In this document: one piece after another, positions 33,248 to 43,828 of the stretch | Numbering within the stretch: position 1 is the stretch's first letter | How the letters are laid out: every line of letters begins with the position of its first letter | From: Halomonas sp. S3-1-1 | GTDB taxonomy: Bacteria; Pseudomonadota; Gammaproteobacteria; Pseudomonadales; Halomonadaceae | Length of the DNA stretch: 64,000 nt | Assembly (NCBI RefSeq): GCF_023757625.1 | Contig: NZ_JALGBZ010000001.1 | Coordinates: 310,001 to 374,000 of the forward strand | Direction of reading: 5' to 3' | Position numbers and translations under genes: made by a program | Notes under the pieces: model-generated | Database searches by the model: none | What the model was told of the DNA's origin: nothing | What the model saw: the letters and a program-made list of their open reading frames with translations, nothing else

Positions 33248-34523
33248 GGCCATCTCTCGAAGCGGTGAATGGGGGCAGTGTAGTCGATGACGGCGCGCGA
33301 AGCGGCTGGATCGCGACGACCTCGCCGGCGGCGGCGACATCGCGCTCCTCACTAAGCTCGATCAGACAGTTGGCCGCCACCATCGAGGTTAACATACCCG
33401 AGCCCTGGGCCTTGAGCGCCCGTACTCGAAGACCGCCCTGTTCATCGCTTTGGTACACTCCACGAAGCAGATCGAGCCGCCCTTTGCGCCCTTCAATCGG
33501 CGAGTCGAGCACCGCCGTCAGGCGCGCGGGCGCGGCGGCGGGCTGGCCTTCCAGACGCGCCAGCAGCGGCGCGACGAACTGGTGAAACGTCACCATCGCC
33601 GCCACCGGGTTGCCGGGCAGCCCGACGAAGGGCGTTCGGCGCGCGCCAAGCGTGCCGCAGGCCAAAGGCTTTCCCGGTCGCAGCGCCACCCGCCAGAAGC
33701 CGAGCGTGCCCAGCCGCTCGAGCGCGGTGCGGGTGAAATCCTTCGTACCTATTGAGACCCCGCCGCTGGTGAGCACCAAATCGCTCTGTTCGGCGGTTTG
33801 GTAAAGCGCAGAGGCGATCGCTTCCGGGTCGTCCGGCAGAATGCCAAGATCAATCACGCGCGCACCGTGCTCCTGCAAAAGCCCCTTCAGCGCGAAACGG
33901 TTGGCATCATAAATACCCGCCGGCGAGAGCGCCTCGCCGGGCTCGGTGACTTCGTTGCCGGTGGAAAAAAGCGCCACCCTCGGGCGTTTGACCACGCGCA
34001 CCGTGGCTTGCCCCAGTGAGGCAATCAGCCCAAGGGCGGCGGGAACCAGGCGCGCGCCCGCCGCCAGCACTAGAGCGCCGGCGGCCAGCTCCTCGCCGGC
34101 CAGACGAACGTTTTGTCCCTTCACCACGCGCTCGGGGGCTTTGAGCGTCACGGCGCCGTCGCGCTCATCAAGCTCTTCGCTGGCGATGACCGTGTCGGTG
34201 CCTGGCGGCAGCGGCGCGCCGGTGGTGATGCGCACGCACTCGAGTTCAGCGAGCGCGCCGTCAAAGTGCTGGCCGGCGAAGGCGCTGCCGGCCAACTGCC
34301 AGCGCGCGGTAAGCGCCTCGCGCCAGCCAAGCGCGACGCCGTCCAGCGCCGCGTTGGTATAGCGGGGTACGTCCGTGGGGGCAGTGATCGACTCATTCAG
34401 CCGGCGGCCGAGCGCCTGGTCGAGCCGGACCTCCTCGGTGCCCATCGGTCGGGCGGCGAGTGCGGCAAGTGCCTGACGCGCCTGGTCGACGCTCAGCGGC
34501 GCGTCGCTTCGATCCGGCGTCAT
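33228..34523 (-). CDS. moeA: MoeA-family molybdopterin molybdenumtransferase, divergent paralog
   Basis: A 431-residue MoeA-like protein with all four domains, expected to insert molybdate into adenylylated molybdopterin. Key segments differ from standard MoeA: the usual NSAMDGYAL is NAALDGVAL, and GGVSVGEED is [29 protein letters not shown] and [16 protein letters not shown] are retained. A second, canonical MoeA is encoded 1.6 kb away at 36169. The ATG overlaps the mobA stop by 4 nt and the 3' end overlaps moaA. It may act on a different cofactor form or a specific enzyme group. Confidence 0.9.
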   Translation of the reverse strand: MTPDRSDAPLSVDQARQALAALAARPMGTEEVRLDQALGRRLNESITAPTDVPRYTNAALDGVALGWREALTARWQLAGSAFAGQHFDGALAELECVRITTGAPLPPGTDTVIASEELDERDGAVTLKAPERVVKGQNVRLAGEELAAGALVLAAGARLVPAALGLIASLGQATVRVVKRPRVALFSTGNEVTEPGEALSPAGIYDANRFALKGLLQEHGARVIDLGILPDDPEAIASALYQTAEQSDLVLTSGGVSIGTKDFTRTALERLGTLGFWRVALRPGKPLACGTLGARRTPFVGLPGNPVAAMVTFHQFVAPLLARLEGQPAAAPARLTAVLDSPIEGRKGRLDLLRGVYQSDEQGGLRVRALKAQGSGMLTSMVAANCLIELSEERDVAAAGEVVAIQPLRAPSSTTLPPFTASRDGHDRATD

Positions 34524-35128
34524 GGCCGCTCCCGTCGGGCGTCCGCGCGGCCAAGCTCCAAACGCTTAAGCTCCGCTTCGCTGTTGAGGTTGACGAACGC
34601 CTCTTTCGCGTCCGAGAAATCCACACGCTTAGCCGCGTGGCGCTCGAACCAGCGGCCGAGCTTGCGCTCGCCGCTGGCCAGAAAGGCGCCGAGATCGTCG
34701 GCGAGCGCGGTGGCGATCAGCGCCACCGTTGGATGATCGCGCTCGCCGTCGAAGGCGATCGACGCCTGGCCGCCGTCGAGCCCATCGGCCAGTCGTTCGA
34801 CCAGTGTGGCGGGCAGAAGCGGCGTGTCGCAGGGCACCACGACGAGCCACGGCGTCTTCGCCGCCAGTAGGCCGCTGTAGATGCCCATCAGCGGGCCGGA
34901 AAAGCCGGGCCTGGCATCCTCGATCACGCGCGGACCCAAAAGCGCATAGGCGTCCTGATTGCGGTTGGCGCTGACGAGGATTTCGCTCACGCGCCCCTCC
35001 AGGCGCTTCAAGGCGTGGGCGAATAGCGGCAGGCCTTCGAAGGGCTCCAAACCCTTGTCGCGCCCGCCCATGCGGCGACCTTCGCCGCCGGCCAAAATCA
35101 GTCCGGTCAGTTGCTGTGACGCGATCAT
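34520..35128 (-). CDS. mobA: Molybdenum cofactor guanylyltransferase MobA
   Basis: A 202-residue nucleotidyltransferase that joins GMP to Mo-molybdopterin to give the MGD form used by DMSO reductase-family enzymes. The N-terminal signature LILAGGEGRRMGGRDKGLEPFEG and the metal/GTP aspartate in LVVVPCDTPLLP are present, and the C-terminal NLNSEAEL is typical. The start at 35128 (MIASQQLTG) is chosen because the long upstream frame runs through the divergent promoter. It is first in the four-gene operon mobA-moeA-moaA-GTPase. Confidence 0.94.
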   Translation of the reverse strand: MIASQQLTGLILAGGEGRRMGGRDKGLEPFEGLPLFAHALKRLEGRVSEILVSANRNQDAYALLGPRVIEDARPGFSGPLMGIYSGLLAAKTPWLVVVPCDTPLLPATLVERLADGLDGGQASIAFDGERDHPTVALIATALADDLGAFLASGERKLGRWFERHAAKRVDFSDAKEAFVNLNSEAELKRLELGRADARRERP

Positions 35129-35305
35129 GAAAGTGCCCTGCGCGTAGTGAGTGAAGCCGACGACGAACCCCAAAAAGCGTGGCCTTCGATTGTAGGCCCC
35201 GCTTGGTCGCAACGTGTTTAGAGTGTGCCATATTCGCAGTGGCGAAAACGTTTTTAAAGCGACTCTTTTGCTATGCTGAGCACCATTCAACCCCGGAGAG
35301 CTTTC

Positions 35306-35632
35306 ATGCACGCCTTCAACGATCTGGACCAGACGACCCAAACCGAACTCGAAGCCGCCGCCTTTCGCCGGTTGCTGAACCATCTGGACGCCAACAAGGA
35401 CGTTCAAAACATCGACCTGATGATTTTGGCGGACTTTTGCCGCAACTGCCTTTCGAAATGGCTAGTCAGCGCTGCCGAAGAGCGCGGCGAACGCCTCGAC
35501 TACGAGGCCGCCCGCCAGCACGTCTACGGCATGCCTTACAGCGAGTGGAAAGAGCACCACCAGGCAAAGGCCACGCCAGAGCAGCTCGCCGCGCTCGAAG
35601 CGCGCCAGGCGAAAAAGAGCCACGAGGAGTAG
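35306..35632 (+). CDS. DUF1244 family protein
   Basis: A 108-residue cytosolic helical protein with the DUF1244 core LEAAAFRRLLNHLDANKDVQNIDLMILADFCRNCLSKWL, which includes the paired cysteines FCRNC. The family is widespread in proteobacteria and has no assigned role. GGAGAG lies 5-8 nt before the ATG at 35306; an earlier ATG adds 11 non-family residues. It is the first gene of a short operon with moaB and moeA (4-nt gap to moaB), which weakly links it to molybdenum cofactor or thiol chemistry. Confidence 0.85.
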   Translation: MHAFNDLDQTTQTELEAAAFRRLLNHLDANKDVQNIDLMILADFCRNCLSKWLVSAAEERGERLDYEAARQHVYGMPYSEWKEHHQAKATPEQLAALEARQAKKSHEE

Positions 35633-35636
35633 CGCT

Positions 35637-36176
35637 TTGGAAACGCAAAACAGCGCTCCAGAGGCAATGGAGGCACTGAACATCGCGGTGCTGACCGTCT
35701 CCGATACCCGCACCGAGGAGAGCGACCGCTCCGGGGCGCTTCTGGTCGAGCGGCTGGAGGGTGACGGCCACCGGCTGGTGGAAAAGCGCATCGTGGCCGA
35801 CGACATGTACCGTATCCGCGCGGTGGTGGCCGAGTGGATCGCAAGTCCTGAGGTGCAGGTGGTGATCACAACCGGCGGCACCGGCTTTACCGGGCGCGAC
35901 TCCACGCCGGAGGCGGTATCCGTACTGTTCGATAAAGCCATCGAAGGCTTCGGCGAGCGCTTTCGCCAGCTTAGCGGCGACGAAATCGGCAGCTCCACCA
36001 TCCAGAGCCGTTGCCTTGGGGGGCTGGCCAACGCCACCGTGATCTTCTGCCTGCCAGGCTCTACGGGTGCGTGTCGCACCGGCTGGGATTGCCTTCTGGC
36101 CGAGCAGCTCGACAGCCGCCACAAGCCTTGCAACTTCGCTAATCTGGTGATCCCCGGCCGGGGGCAGCATGGCTGA
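35637..36176 (+). CDS. moaB: Molybdopterin adenylyltransferase-type MoaB
   Basis: A 179-residue MogA/MoaB-fold protein. Marks are LTVSDTRTEESDRSGALL, VVITTGGTGFTGRDSTPEAV and FCLPGSTGACRTGWDCLL, a match to E. coli MoaB. MoaB/MogA proteins adenylylate molybdopterin before metal insertion by MoeA. The TTG at 35637 is taken as start because GGAG lies 7 nt upstream and the resulting tail length matches E. coli MoaB; an ATG at 35667 is the alternative. The 3' end overlaps moeA by 8 nt. Confidence 0.92.
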   Translation: METQNSAPEAMEALNIAVLTVSDTRTEESDRSGALLVERLEGDGHRLVEKRIVADDMYRIRAVVAEWIASPEVQVVITTGGTGFTGRDSTPEAVSVLFDKAIEGFGERFRQLSGDEIGSSTIQSRCLGGLANATVIFCLPGSTGACRTGWDCLLAEQLDSRHKPCNFANLVIPGRGQHG

Positions 36177-37374
36177 GCTCGCTCCGATCGAACAAGCCCT
36201 CGAGGCGCTTCTGAGTGACGTGAGCCCGCTTGGCGCCGAGGACGTAGCGCTCGATGACGCCGCCGAGCGCGTGCTGGCCGCCGCCGTCACCGCCGCGCTC
36301 GACGTGCCCGCCCGCGATAACAGCGCCATGGACGGCTACGCCCTACGCGCCGCGGACGCCGGCGGCTGGCTGCCGGTGTCCCAGCGCATCGCCGCGGGCC
36401 ACCCGGCCGCGCCGCTTGCGCCCGGCACCTGCGCAAGCATCTTCACCGGCGGCGAGCTGCCCGAAGGTGCCGATTGCGTGGTAATGCAGGAGGAGGTCGA
36501 ACTCGACGGCGAGCGGGCGAACATTCCCGCCGGTATCGCGGTAGGCAACAGCGTACGCCGCCGCGCCCGGGACGTCGCCCAAGGCGAGGTACTGCTCGAG
36601 GCAGGCACGCGCTTGAACGCTGCCGCGCTTGGCCACCTGGCGGGGCAGGGCATCGCTCGGGTGAGCGTGCGCCGCCGCCCGCGGGTGGCGCTTTTGTCCA
36701 CCGGTGACGAGGTCATCGAGCCCGGCACGCCGCTCGCGCCCGGCCAGCTCTACAACAGCAACCGGCCGATGCTCAAGCGGCTGCTGGAGAGCTTCGGCGC
36801 CGAGGTCGTGCATGTCGAAAGCGTGCCGGACAGCTTCGATGAGACCCGCGCCTGCCTGACCCGGGTAGCCCAAGGCGCCGATGTGGTCATCACCACCGGC
36901 GGGGTGAGTGTGGGTGAGGAGGATCACGTAAAAAAGGCGCTGGAGGCGCTGGGCCAGCTCGATCTTTGGCGTCTGGCCATTCGCCCGGGCAAGCCGCTGG
37001 CGCTGGGGCGATTGCCCCGGGGTGATGGAAGCGTAGCGCGCTTTGTCGGGCTGCCGGGCAACCCGGTGTCGGGCTTTGTCGGCGCGTGGCTGTTTCTGCG
37101 CCCGCTCATGGGGGCGCTTCTGGGCTGCCCGGCGCTCGCCACGCTTGCCCGGCTGCCGGCGGTGGCGCGCTTTTCGACCGCCACCGGCCCGCGCCAGCAC
37201 TATATGCGCGTAAGGCTTTTCTTCATCCCCGGCGGCATCGAAGCGGACGCCTTCGAGGACCAGGACTCCTCGGTGCTCTCTTCCTGCGTGGCTGCCGACG
37301 CGCTCGCCGTCATCGATCCGCACGCAAGGGTTGAGGCGGGCGATGCCATTACCTGCCTGTGGCTTCAACCTTGA
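36169..37374 (+). CDS. moeA: Molybdopterin molybdenumtransferase MoeA, canonical paralog
   Basis: A 401-residue MoeA with the standard motifs NSAMDGYAL, FTGGELPEGADCVVMQE, LLSTGDEVIEPG, TTGGVSVGEEDHVK and [13 protein letters not shown]. It inserts molybdate into adenylylated molybdopterin supplied by the MoaB/MogA partner encoded just upstream, whose gene it overlaps by 8 nt. It is only distantly similar to the other MoeA in the divergent operon. It converges with the chemosensory operon; its stop is 14 nt from the stop of the last gene there. Confidence 0.94.
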   Translation: MAELAPIEQALEALLSDVSPLGAEDVALDDAAERVLAAAVTAALDVPARDNSAMDGYALRAADAGGWLPVSQRIAAGHPAAPLAPGTCASIFTGGELPEGADCVVMQEEVELDGERANIPAGIAVGNSVRRRARDVAQGEVLLEAGTRLNAAALGHLAGQGIARVSVRRRPRVALLSTGDEVIEPGTPLAPGQLYNSNRPMLKRLLESFGAEVVHVESVPDSFDETRACLTRVAQGADVVITTGGVSVGEEDHVKKALEALGQLDLWRLAIRPGKPLALGRLPRGDGSVARFVGLPGNPVSGFVGAWLFLRPLMGALLGCPALATLARLPAVARFSTATGPRQHYMRVRLFFIPGGIEADAFEDQDSSVLSSCVAADALAVIDPHARVEAGDAITCLWLQP

Positions 37375-37388
37375 TCGGTCTGAATGAG

Positions 37389-37769
37389 TTAGTCGGGGCT
37401 GGGCGGCGCGAAGGGTGAGAGCCTGTCGGCCTCGAGTAGCCAAAGCGCGACGCGGTGGTCATCGAGTGCGACGCCGCAAAGCGCCGGGAGGGTGCTGCGC
37501 GCCAGTACCAGCGGCGGCAGCGGATGTAGCGTACCGGCCGGCCACTCGATGAGTTCGACGCGGCCCTCCACGCCGAGCTGCCAGGCGCCTTCGCGATCAT
37601 TGAGTGTCAGCCAGCGCTTGGGCGCGTGGTGTCCAGAGGCGCCGAGCAGGGTCGCGGCGACCATGTGGCGCTCGGTGTCGATCTCAAGGCGCTGTCGCTC
37701 GACGCGGCTGGCCTCGAGTGCGTAGCGGTAGGGGCCAGCGTCGAACGCCACCAGCGCGACTCGTTTCAC
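37389..37769 (-). CDS. CheW-like small protein, last gene of the chemosensory operon
   Basis: A 126-residue protein with a weak CheW-like pattern: VALVAFDAGPYRYALEASRVERQRLEID at the N-terminus and PALCGVALDDHRVALWLLEADRL at the C-terminus, as in the strand order of CheW subdomains, but shorter and without the usual GxxxPxxG segment. A GTG start at 37769 directly after the cheW stop (TAA-C-GTG) and an AGGG stretch support coupling. It may be a second, reduced adaptor in the receptor-kinase array. Confidence in the family is low; the gene itself is well supported by its place in the operon. Confidence 0.6.
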   Translation of the reverse strand: MKRVALVAFDAGPYRYALEASRVERQRLEIDTERHMVAATLLGASGHHAPKRWLTLNDREGAWQLGVEGRVELIEWPAGTLHPLPPLVLARSTLPALCGVALDDHRVALWLLEADRLSPFAPPSPD

Positions 37770-37770
37770 G

Positions 37771-38281
37771 TTAGCCCTGACCGGCCTGAAAGGCGGTGAG
37801 CAGCGCGTCGGCATCGAGGACGACGATCGCTTCGCTGGCGCTCTGGTGAATGAGCGCGTCGACGAAGGGCTTGAGCGCCGTGTCCAGCGTCTCTGGCGGC
37901 GCTTTCAATGCGCTGAGCGCGACGTCGCAGACATCGTCGAGCTGATCGATGCGCACGCCGGTGCGCAGGCCGGCGGCTTCGACGAGCAGCACCCGCCCGA
38001 CCCCGTCGCTAGGTGTAAGCCCCAAAAGCGCATGAAGCGCGATGACGGATTCGATATGCCCGCGCAGATGAATGACGCCCTCCACACTGCGGGCCACGCC
38101 CGGTACGAAGTAGACCGGCGCCTCGCCGCTTAAAATCTCCCGAACGTGGGCGCCGTCGAACGCGAAGCGCTGCCCGGCCAGGCGAAACAGCACGAGCTGG
38201 CGGGTCGGCTCCTCTAGGGCCGTCGGCGAAGCATCTACTCGGTTGTCTTCCAGCGCACGGGAAAGGCTCGCGTGTTCGGCG

Positions 38282-38310
<29 letters not shown>
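37771..38310 (-). CDS. CheW-type coupling protein with acidic N-terminal extension
   Basis: A 179-residue protein whose CheW domain covers about residues 38-175 (RQLVLFRLAGQRFAFDGAHVREIL, GVIHLRGHIESVIALHALLGL, GRVLLVEAAGLRTGVRIDQLDDV). It should bridge the operon's chemoreceptor and CheA. The first 35 residues are polar and low in complexity. The GTG at 38310 has AGGAG 7 nt upstream and overlaps the end of the diguanylate cyclase gene by 29 nt; the longer open frame is antisense to nothing but is only a shadow of that gene. Confidence 0.82.
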
Positions 38311-39970
<1,660 letters not shown>

Positions 39971-40017
39971 GAGAATACCTGTAACGTTAGCGACCCGCGG
40001 CGGGCGGTGACACGGGA

Positions 40018-40374
40018 CTATCCACTCAGGGCCTGATCGACGGCCTCGCCGAGCGTGAACGCCAGATCCGCCCGCTTTTGCAGGCACGCTCTAAGCCCTG
40101 GCGTATTGCCTGGCATGGGGCCCGCATCGTCACCGGTCAGCAAAATGAACGGCAGCGTCACCCCTTGCTCGCAAAGCATCGTGTAAAGCTCCAGGCCGCT
40201 CACCAGCGGCATGTTGAGATCGCTGATGATCAAGGCGATTTCCGGTTCGGCCTCTAGCGAGAGCACCGCCTCCATGGCGTTGTGCGCAATGATCGGCACG
40301 TGCTGGCGCGAGGCGACAATCGCGGCCGTCAGCTCAGCGGATAAGGCGTCGTCATCGACCACCAGTATACGCAT
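40018..40374 (-). CDS. Single-domain response regulator (CheY-like)
   Basis: A 118-residue lone receiver. The acidic pair and start strand are MRILVVDDDA, the phospho-acceptor is Asp52 in LIISDLNMPLVSG, the Thr position is in FILLTGDD, and the Lys is in CLQKRADL near the C-terminus. It lacks an output domain. In this operon it may act as a phosphate sink, or carry phosphate between CheA and the Hpt of the next protein. The gap to cheA is 24 nt and to the cyclase gene 47 nt. Confidence 0.88.
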   Translation of the reverse strand: MRILVVDDDALSAELTAAIVASRQHVPIIAHNAMEAVLSLEAEPEIALIISDLNMPLVSGLELYTMLCEQGVTLPFILLTGDDAGPMPGNTPGLRACLQKRADLAFTLGEAVDQALSG

Positions 40375-40398
40375 GTTTATCCTCCTGAACGGGAGCCA

Positions 40399-42474
40399 TC
40401 AGCCTAACAGGGCCTTTAGGGTATCCACCAGGTGGTTCTGGTCGAAGCTGCCCTTGACGATATAGGCGTCGGCGCCGACGGCCATGCCGCGCTGACGGTC
40501 CGCCTCCTTCTCCCGCGAGGTGACGATCACGATCGGCACCTGACGGTAGCGCTCTTGATCGCGCAGCCGGGCCGTTAGTGTGAAGCCATCCATCACCGGC
40601 ATCTCCACATCCGTGAGTACCGCGTCGAAGGGCTCGGCCAAGGCCTTGTCGAGCCCGTCCTGGCCGTTCTCTGCCAGTATAACGTGGTAGCCCCAGGCTT
40701 CGAGTACGTCCTTTTCGATTTCGCGCGTGTTGAGCGAGTCATCGACGATGAGAATGCGAGGCGCGCTCGGGCGTGCAGCGTTCACTACTGGCGCCCGGCC
40801 AGCTCCCTTTGTGACGCACGACAACAGAGCGGGCACGTGCAGCAGGCTAACCAGAGCGTTTCCGCCGGCGCTCGCCATGCCCGATACCAGCGGTATCTCA
40901 CCCAGATGCTCGGGCAGCGGCTTGATGACCATGTCGCGCTCGTCGAGCACCGTATCGATGGTCAGCGCAAGCTTTTGCGTGCCCTGGCAGACGATCATCA
41001 AAAGCAGCCGCTCGCCCGACGGCGTCTCGTCGAGTTCCAGCAGCGTGGCCAGTGACACCACGGGAATGAATTCGTCGTTGTGCACCAGGGTGCGCTGGCC
41101 CGCCGTATCGATCAACTGCTCGAGGCGAACCTCGGTCAGGCTGCTCACGTAAGGCGCGGTCACCCCCAGGGTCTGCCCGCCCACGCGAAAGAGCAACACG
41201 CGCACCAGCGCGAGTGAAAACGGCAGGCGCAGGGTAAAGGTGCAGCCCAGGCCCTGGCGCTGCTCCAAGCGAAGATCGCCGCTGAGCTCGTCCACCACCG
41301 TGCGCCGGACGACGTCCATGCCCACCCCGCGCCCGGACATATCGGTGATCATCGAGCGCGTGGAAAAACCGGGGTTGAAGATCAACTCGAGCAGCTGTTG
41401 CTCGCTGGCAAGCGTGAGCTGTTCAGCGCTTGCCAGCCCCTTGGCAAGAGCCTGCTGGCGTACCGCATTGAGGTCGATGCCTGCGCCGTCGTCGCCAAGT
41501 TCGATCACGACGCCGCTGCCGTCCTGCCACGCCTTGAGCGTCACCCGCCCCTGGGGCGGCTTGCCCGCCCGGCGGCGTGCCTCGGGCGATTCCAGCCCGT
41601 GGTCGAGGGCATTGCGCAAAAGATGAATCAGCGGCTCGGAGAGGCGGTCGATCATCTGACGGTCGAGCTCGATGTCACTGCCCGACAGCGTGCAAGTCGC
41701 TTCTTTGCCAAGCGTTTGCGCAAGTTCGCGGGTCATTCTAGCGAGAGGGTCGAACACCACTGCCAGTGGCAGCATGCGCAGCTTGAGCGCGCGGTCGTGA
41801 AGCTCGCTCATTAGACTGTCCTGGCCTTGGGTGCTCTGCTTGAAGGCGCGATGAAATGTCGTTAGCGGGCGCTGATGTTCGGCCGGCAGGGAAGCACCAA
41901 GCGTACGGGCGCGCTCCACCAGCGCATGTTGCTCGTGATGGTTCGATAGCACCTCGCCCATCAGACGAATCAGATCGTCCAGTTGCTCCATGCGCACGCG
42001 CACGGTATCGCTCAAGCGAAGCCGGGTGGGTAGCGCCTGAGCGTTAGGTATCGGCTCGGTCGCAGGCATCGAAATGGGCGCGCCGGGGCTGGCGGCGGTA
42101 GTTAGTGCCTGATGAAGCGCCGCGTCTGGGGTAGGAAGTGATTCCGGCGGGTGTCCCTCGGCCAGCAGGTCGATCTGGGTATCGAGCAGGTCAGCGGCTT
42201 GTTCCAGCAGCGCCAGGGCATCGGCGTCTGGGGCGCGCGTGCCGTCACGCAGCGCACTCAAAAGCTCCTCCAGCGCGTGGGTCAGCGCACTGATGGCCTC
42301 TAAGCGGAGCATGCGCGACGATCCCTTCAGCGTATGTACCGCGCGAAACATCGCGTTGATCTCGCCAGCCTCGGCGCCCTGGGCGAGCGCGGTAATGCCC
42401 TCGCGCAGGCGCGGCTGGTGATCGCGCGCCTCTTCGACGAAGCGCTGGATAAAGCGGGTGATGTCAATCGCCAC
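40399..42474 (-). CDS. cheA: CheA-type hybrid histidine kinase (CheA-REC)
   Basis: A 691-residue chemosensory kinase. P1 Hpt has phospho-His47 (AVHTLKGSSRML). There is no clear P2 domain. P3 and P4 span about residues 160-430 with HLLRNALDHGLE, DDGAGID and GRGVGMDVVRRTV. The CheW-like P5 spans about 430-560, and a C-terminal receiver about 570-690 has Asp622 (AVLTDVEMP). CheA-REC fusion without P2 is the WspE layout of alternative chemosensory systems. Its ATG overlaps the cheR 3' end by 11 nt. Confidence 0.93.
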   Translation of the reverse strand: MAIDITRFIQRFVEEARDHQPRLREGITALAQGAEAGEINAMFRAVHTLKGSSRMLRLEAISALTHALEELLSALRDGTRAPDADALALLEQAADLLDTQIDLLAEGHPPESLPTPDAALHQALTTAASPGAPISMPATEPIPNAQALPTRLRLSDTVRVRMEQLDDLIRLMGEVLSNHHEQHALVERARTLGASLPAEHQRPLTTFHRAFKQSTQGQDSLMSELHDRALKLRMLPLAVVFDPLARMTRELAQTLGKEATCTLSGSDIELDRQMIDRLSEPLIHLLRNALDHGLESPEARRRAGKPPQGRVTLKAWQDGSGVVIELGDDGAGIDLNAVRQQALAKGLASAEQLTLASEQQLLELIFNPGFSTRSMITDMSGRGVGMDVVRRTVVDELSGDLRLEQRQGLGCTFTLRLPFSLALVRVLLFRVGGQTLGVTAPYVSSLTEVRLEQLIDTAGQRTLVHNDEFIPVVSLATLLELDETPSGERLLLMIVCQGTQKLALTIDTVLDERDMVIKPLPEHLGEIPLVSGMASAGGNALVSLLHVPALLSCVTKGAGRAPVVNAARPSAPRILIVDDSLNTREIEKDVLEAWGYHVILAENGQDGLDKALAEPFDAVLTDVEMPVMDGFTLTARLRDQERYRQVPIVIVTSREKEADRQRGMAVGADAYIVKGSFDQNHLVDTLKALLG

Positions 42475-43828
42475 GGCGCGCGCTCCTGACGACCTCGTCG
42501 AGATGGGACCTGGCTAAAAAGCACGCGTCGCCCGGCGCCAGCGGCGAGCGAATGTCGGCGAGCCCGCCTCTGGAGGCCGGGCTCGCCGACAGCAGGCGCA
42601 GCGTGGCCTCGTAACCACGGCGAGGCTGGCCAGGTGAGTGTGAAAGCTCGCCGGCACGAAAAAGCTCTGCTTGGTAAAAATGCGCCGGCCAACACTGCGG
42701 CGCCACGTAGAGCGCGCGCTTGAAGTACGCCTGAGCCTTGGCGGGTTTTTGCTGCCAGCGAGCCACCAGCCCGGCCAGTAGCAGCGCATCGACGTTCCAG
42801 GGGTGCTCGTCGAGTAGCGCGTCCAAAAGCACCTGCGCTTGGTCGAAGCGATTGTGATCCAAGTGCGCGTGGGCCTGGTGCAGTTGCTGCGCAAGCGCCA
42901 CCTCGGGCGTTGCGCTCGGCGCTGGGGACGACACATCGGCTTTCGTCGGTGCCCGCGCGCTCGACACGTTATCGCACCTGACAGGCTGCGGCCGCGGCTC
43001 GGAAGGTCGTGGGGCCGTCGCGAGGGGGGCGATTGGCTGATCGGCGTGGTGAAAATAAAACACGCCGTCTCGTTCATTGAGCGCGAGCACCCCCAGGTCG
43101 TTGCCGAGGGTTTCGGCGACGCCGCACAGCAAAATGCCGCCGGGGGTCAGACGCTCGCCGAGTCGGCGCTGGATGACGGCGCGGGTTGGCTCGTCGAAGT
43201 AGATGGAGACGTTGCGAAACAGGATGACATCGAAGGTGTCGCTTTCATCGGCATCGAGCACGTTGAGCACGCGAAAATCGATCCACTCCTTGAACGAGGC
43301 ATCGATCTCGTAGTGGCCGTTCGAGAAAGTGAAATAGCGCGCCTTGAGCGTTTCAGGCAGGGCGCGAAACGCCATGCCCCTGTAGCACCCGCACCGTGCG
43401 CGGGCCAGTGCCTGCTGATCGACGTCGCCTGCCGTGATGTGAAAGAGCGTGCGCGCACGATCGCCGAAACGCTCGGTCAGCAACATGGCCAGGCTATAGG
43501 GCTCTTCGCCGGAAGAGCAGCCTGCGCTCAAGATCCGCAAGGGAGGTGCCTTGTCGCCGAGGCGCGCCGGTAGGTAGCGCTCGGCCAGCCAGCCAAGCGC
43601 CTTGGGTTCGCGGTAGAAGTAGGTCTCGTTGACGGTCAGCCGACTGATGAAATCGTCGAACAGTGCCGAATTCTGACGCAGCCGTTCGACGAGGGCAGCA
43701 GGCTGCGTCTCGCCAGTGGCGTCTCGAAGGGCTTTGACCGCTTGTACCAATCGCGCCTCGTGTAAGCCCTCGAGGTGAAGGCCGTAACGTTCGTGGACCA
43801 GCCGCTTGAACGGTGCGTAGGCGCTCAT
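42464..43828 (-). CDS. cheR: CheR-type receptor methyltransferase with TPR extension
   Basis: A 454-residue protein. The CheR domain (about residues 1-260) has the N-terminal helical part (FISRLTVNETYFYREP) and the SAM site ILSAGCSSGEEPYSLAM, with the FRNVSIYFDEP segment. A linker of about 60 residues leads to TPR-like repeats (about 310-420; LAQQLHQAHAHLDHNRFDQAQVLLDALLDEHP and following). CheR-TPR fusions are the WspC type and methylate receptors lacking a docking pentapeptide. Overlaps of 4 nt with cheB and 11 nt with cheA show tight coupling. Confidence 0.92.
   Translation of the reverse strand: MSAYAPFKRLVHERYGLHLEGLHEARLVQAVKALRDATGETQPAALVERLRQNSALFDDFISRLTVNETYFYREPKALGWLAERYLPARLGDKAPPLRILSAGCSSGEEPYSLAMLLTERFGDRARTLFHITAGDVDQQALARARCGCYRGMAFRALPETLKARYFTFSNGHYEIDASFKEWIDFRVLNVLDADESDTFDVILFRNVSIYFDEPTRAVIQRRLGERLTPGGILLCGVAETLGNDLGVLALNERDGVFYFHHADQPIAPLATAPRPSEPRPQPVRCDNVSSARAPTKADVSSPAPSATPEVALAQQLHQAHAHLDHNRFDQAQVLLDALLDEHPWNVDALLLAGLVARWQQKPAKAQAYFKRALYVAPQCWPAHFYQAELFRAGELSHSPGQPRRGYEATLRLLSASPASRGGLADIRSPLAPGDACFLARSHLDEVVRSARRGD

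Noticed and set aside
36343..37443. 366-codon minus-strand frame opposite the canonical moeA
   Set aside because: Shadow frame: overlaps a conserved gene completely and has no start context.
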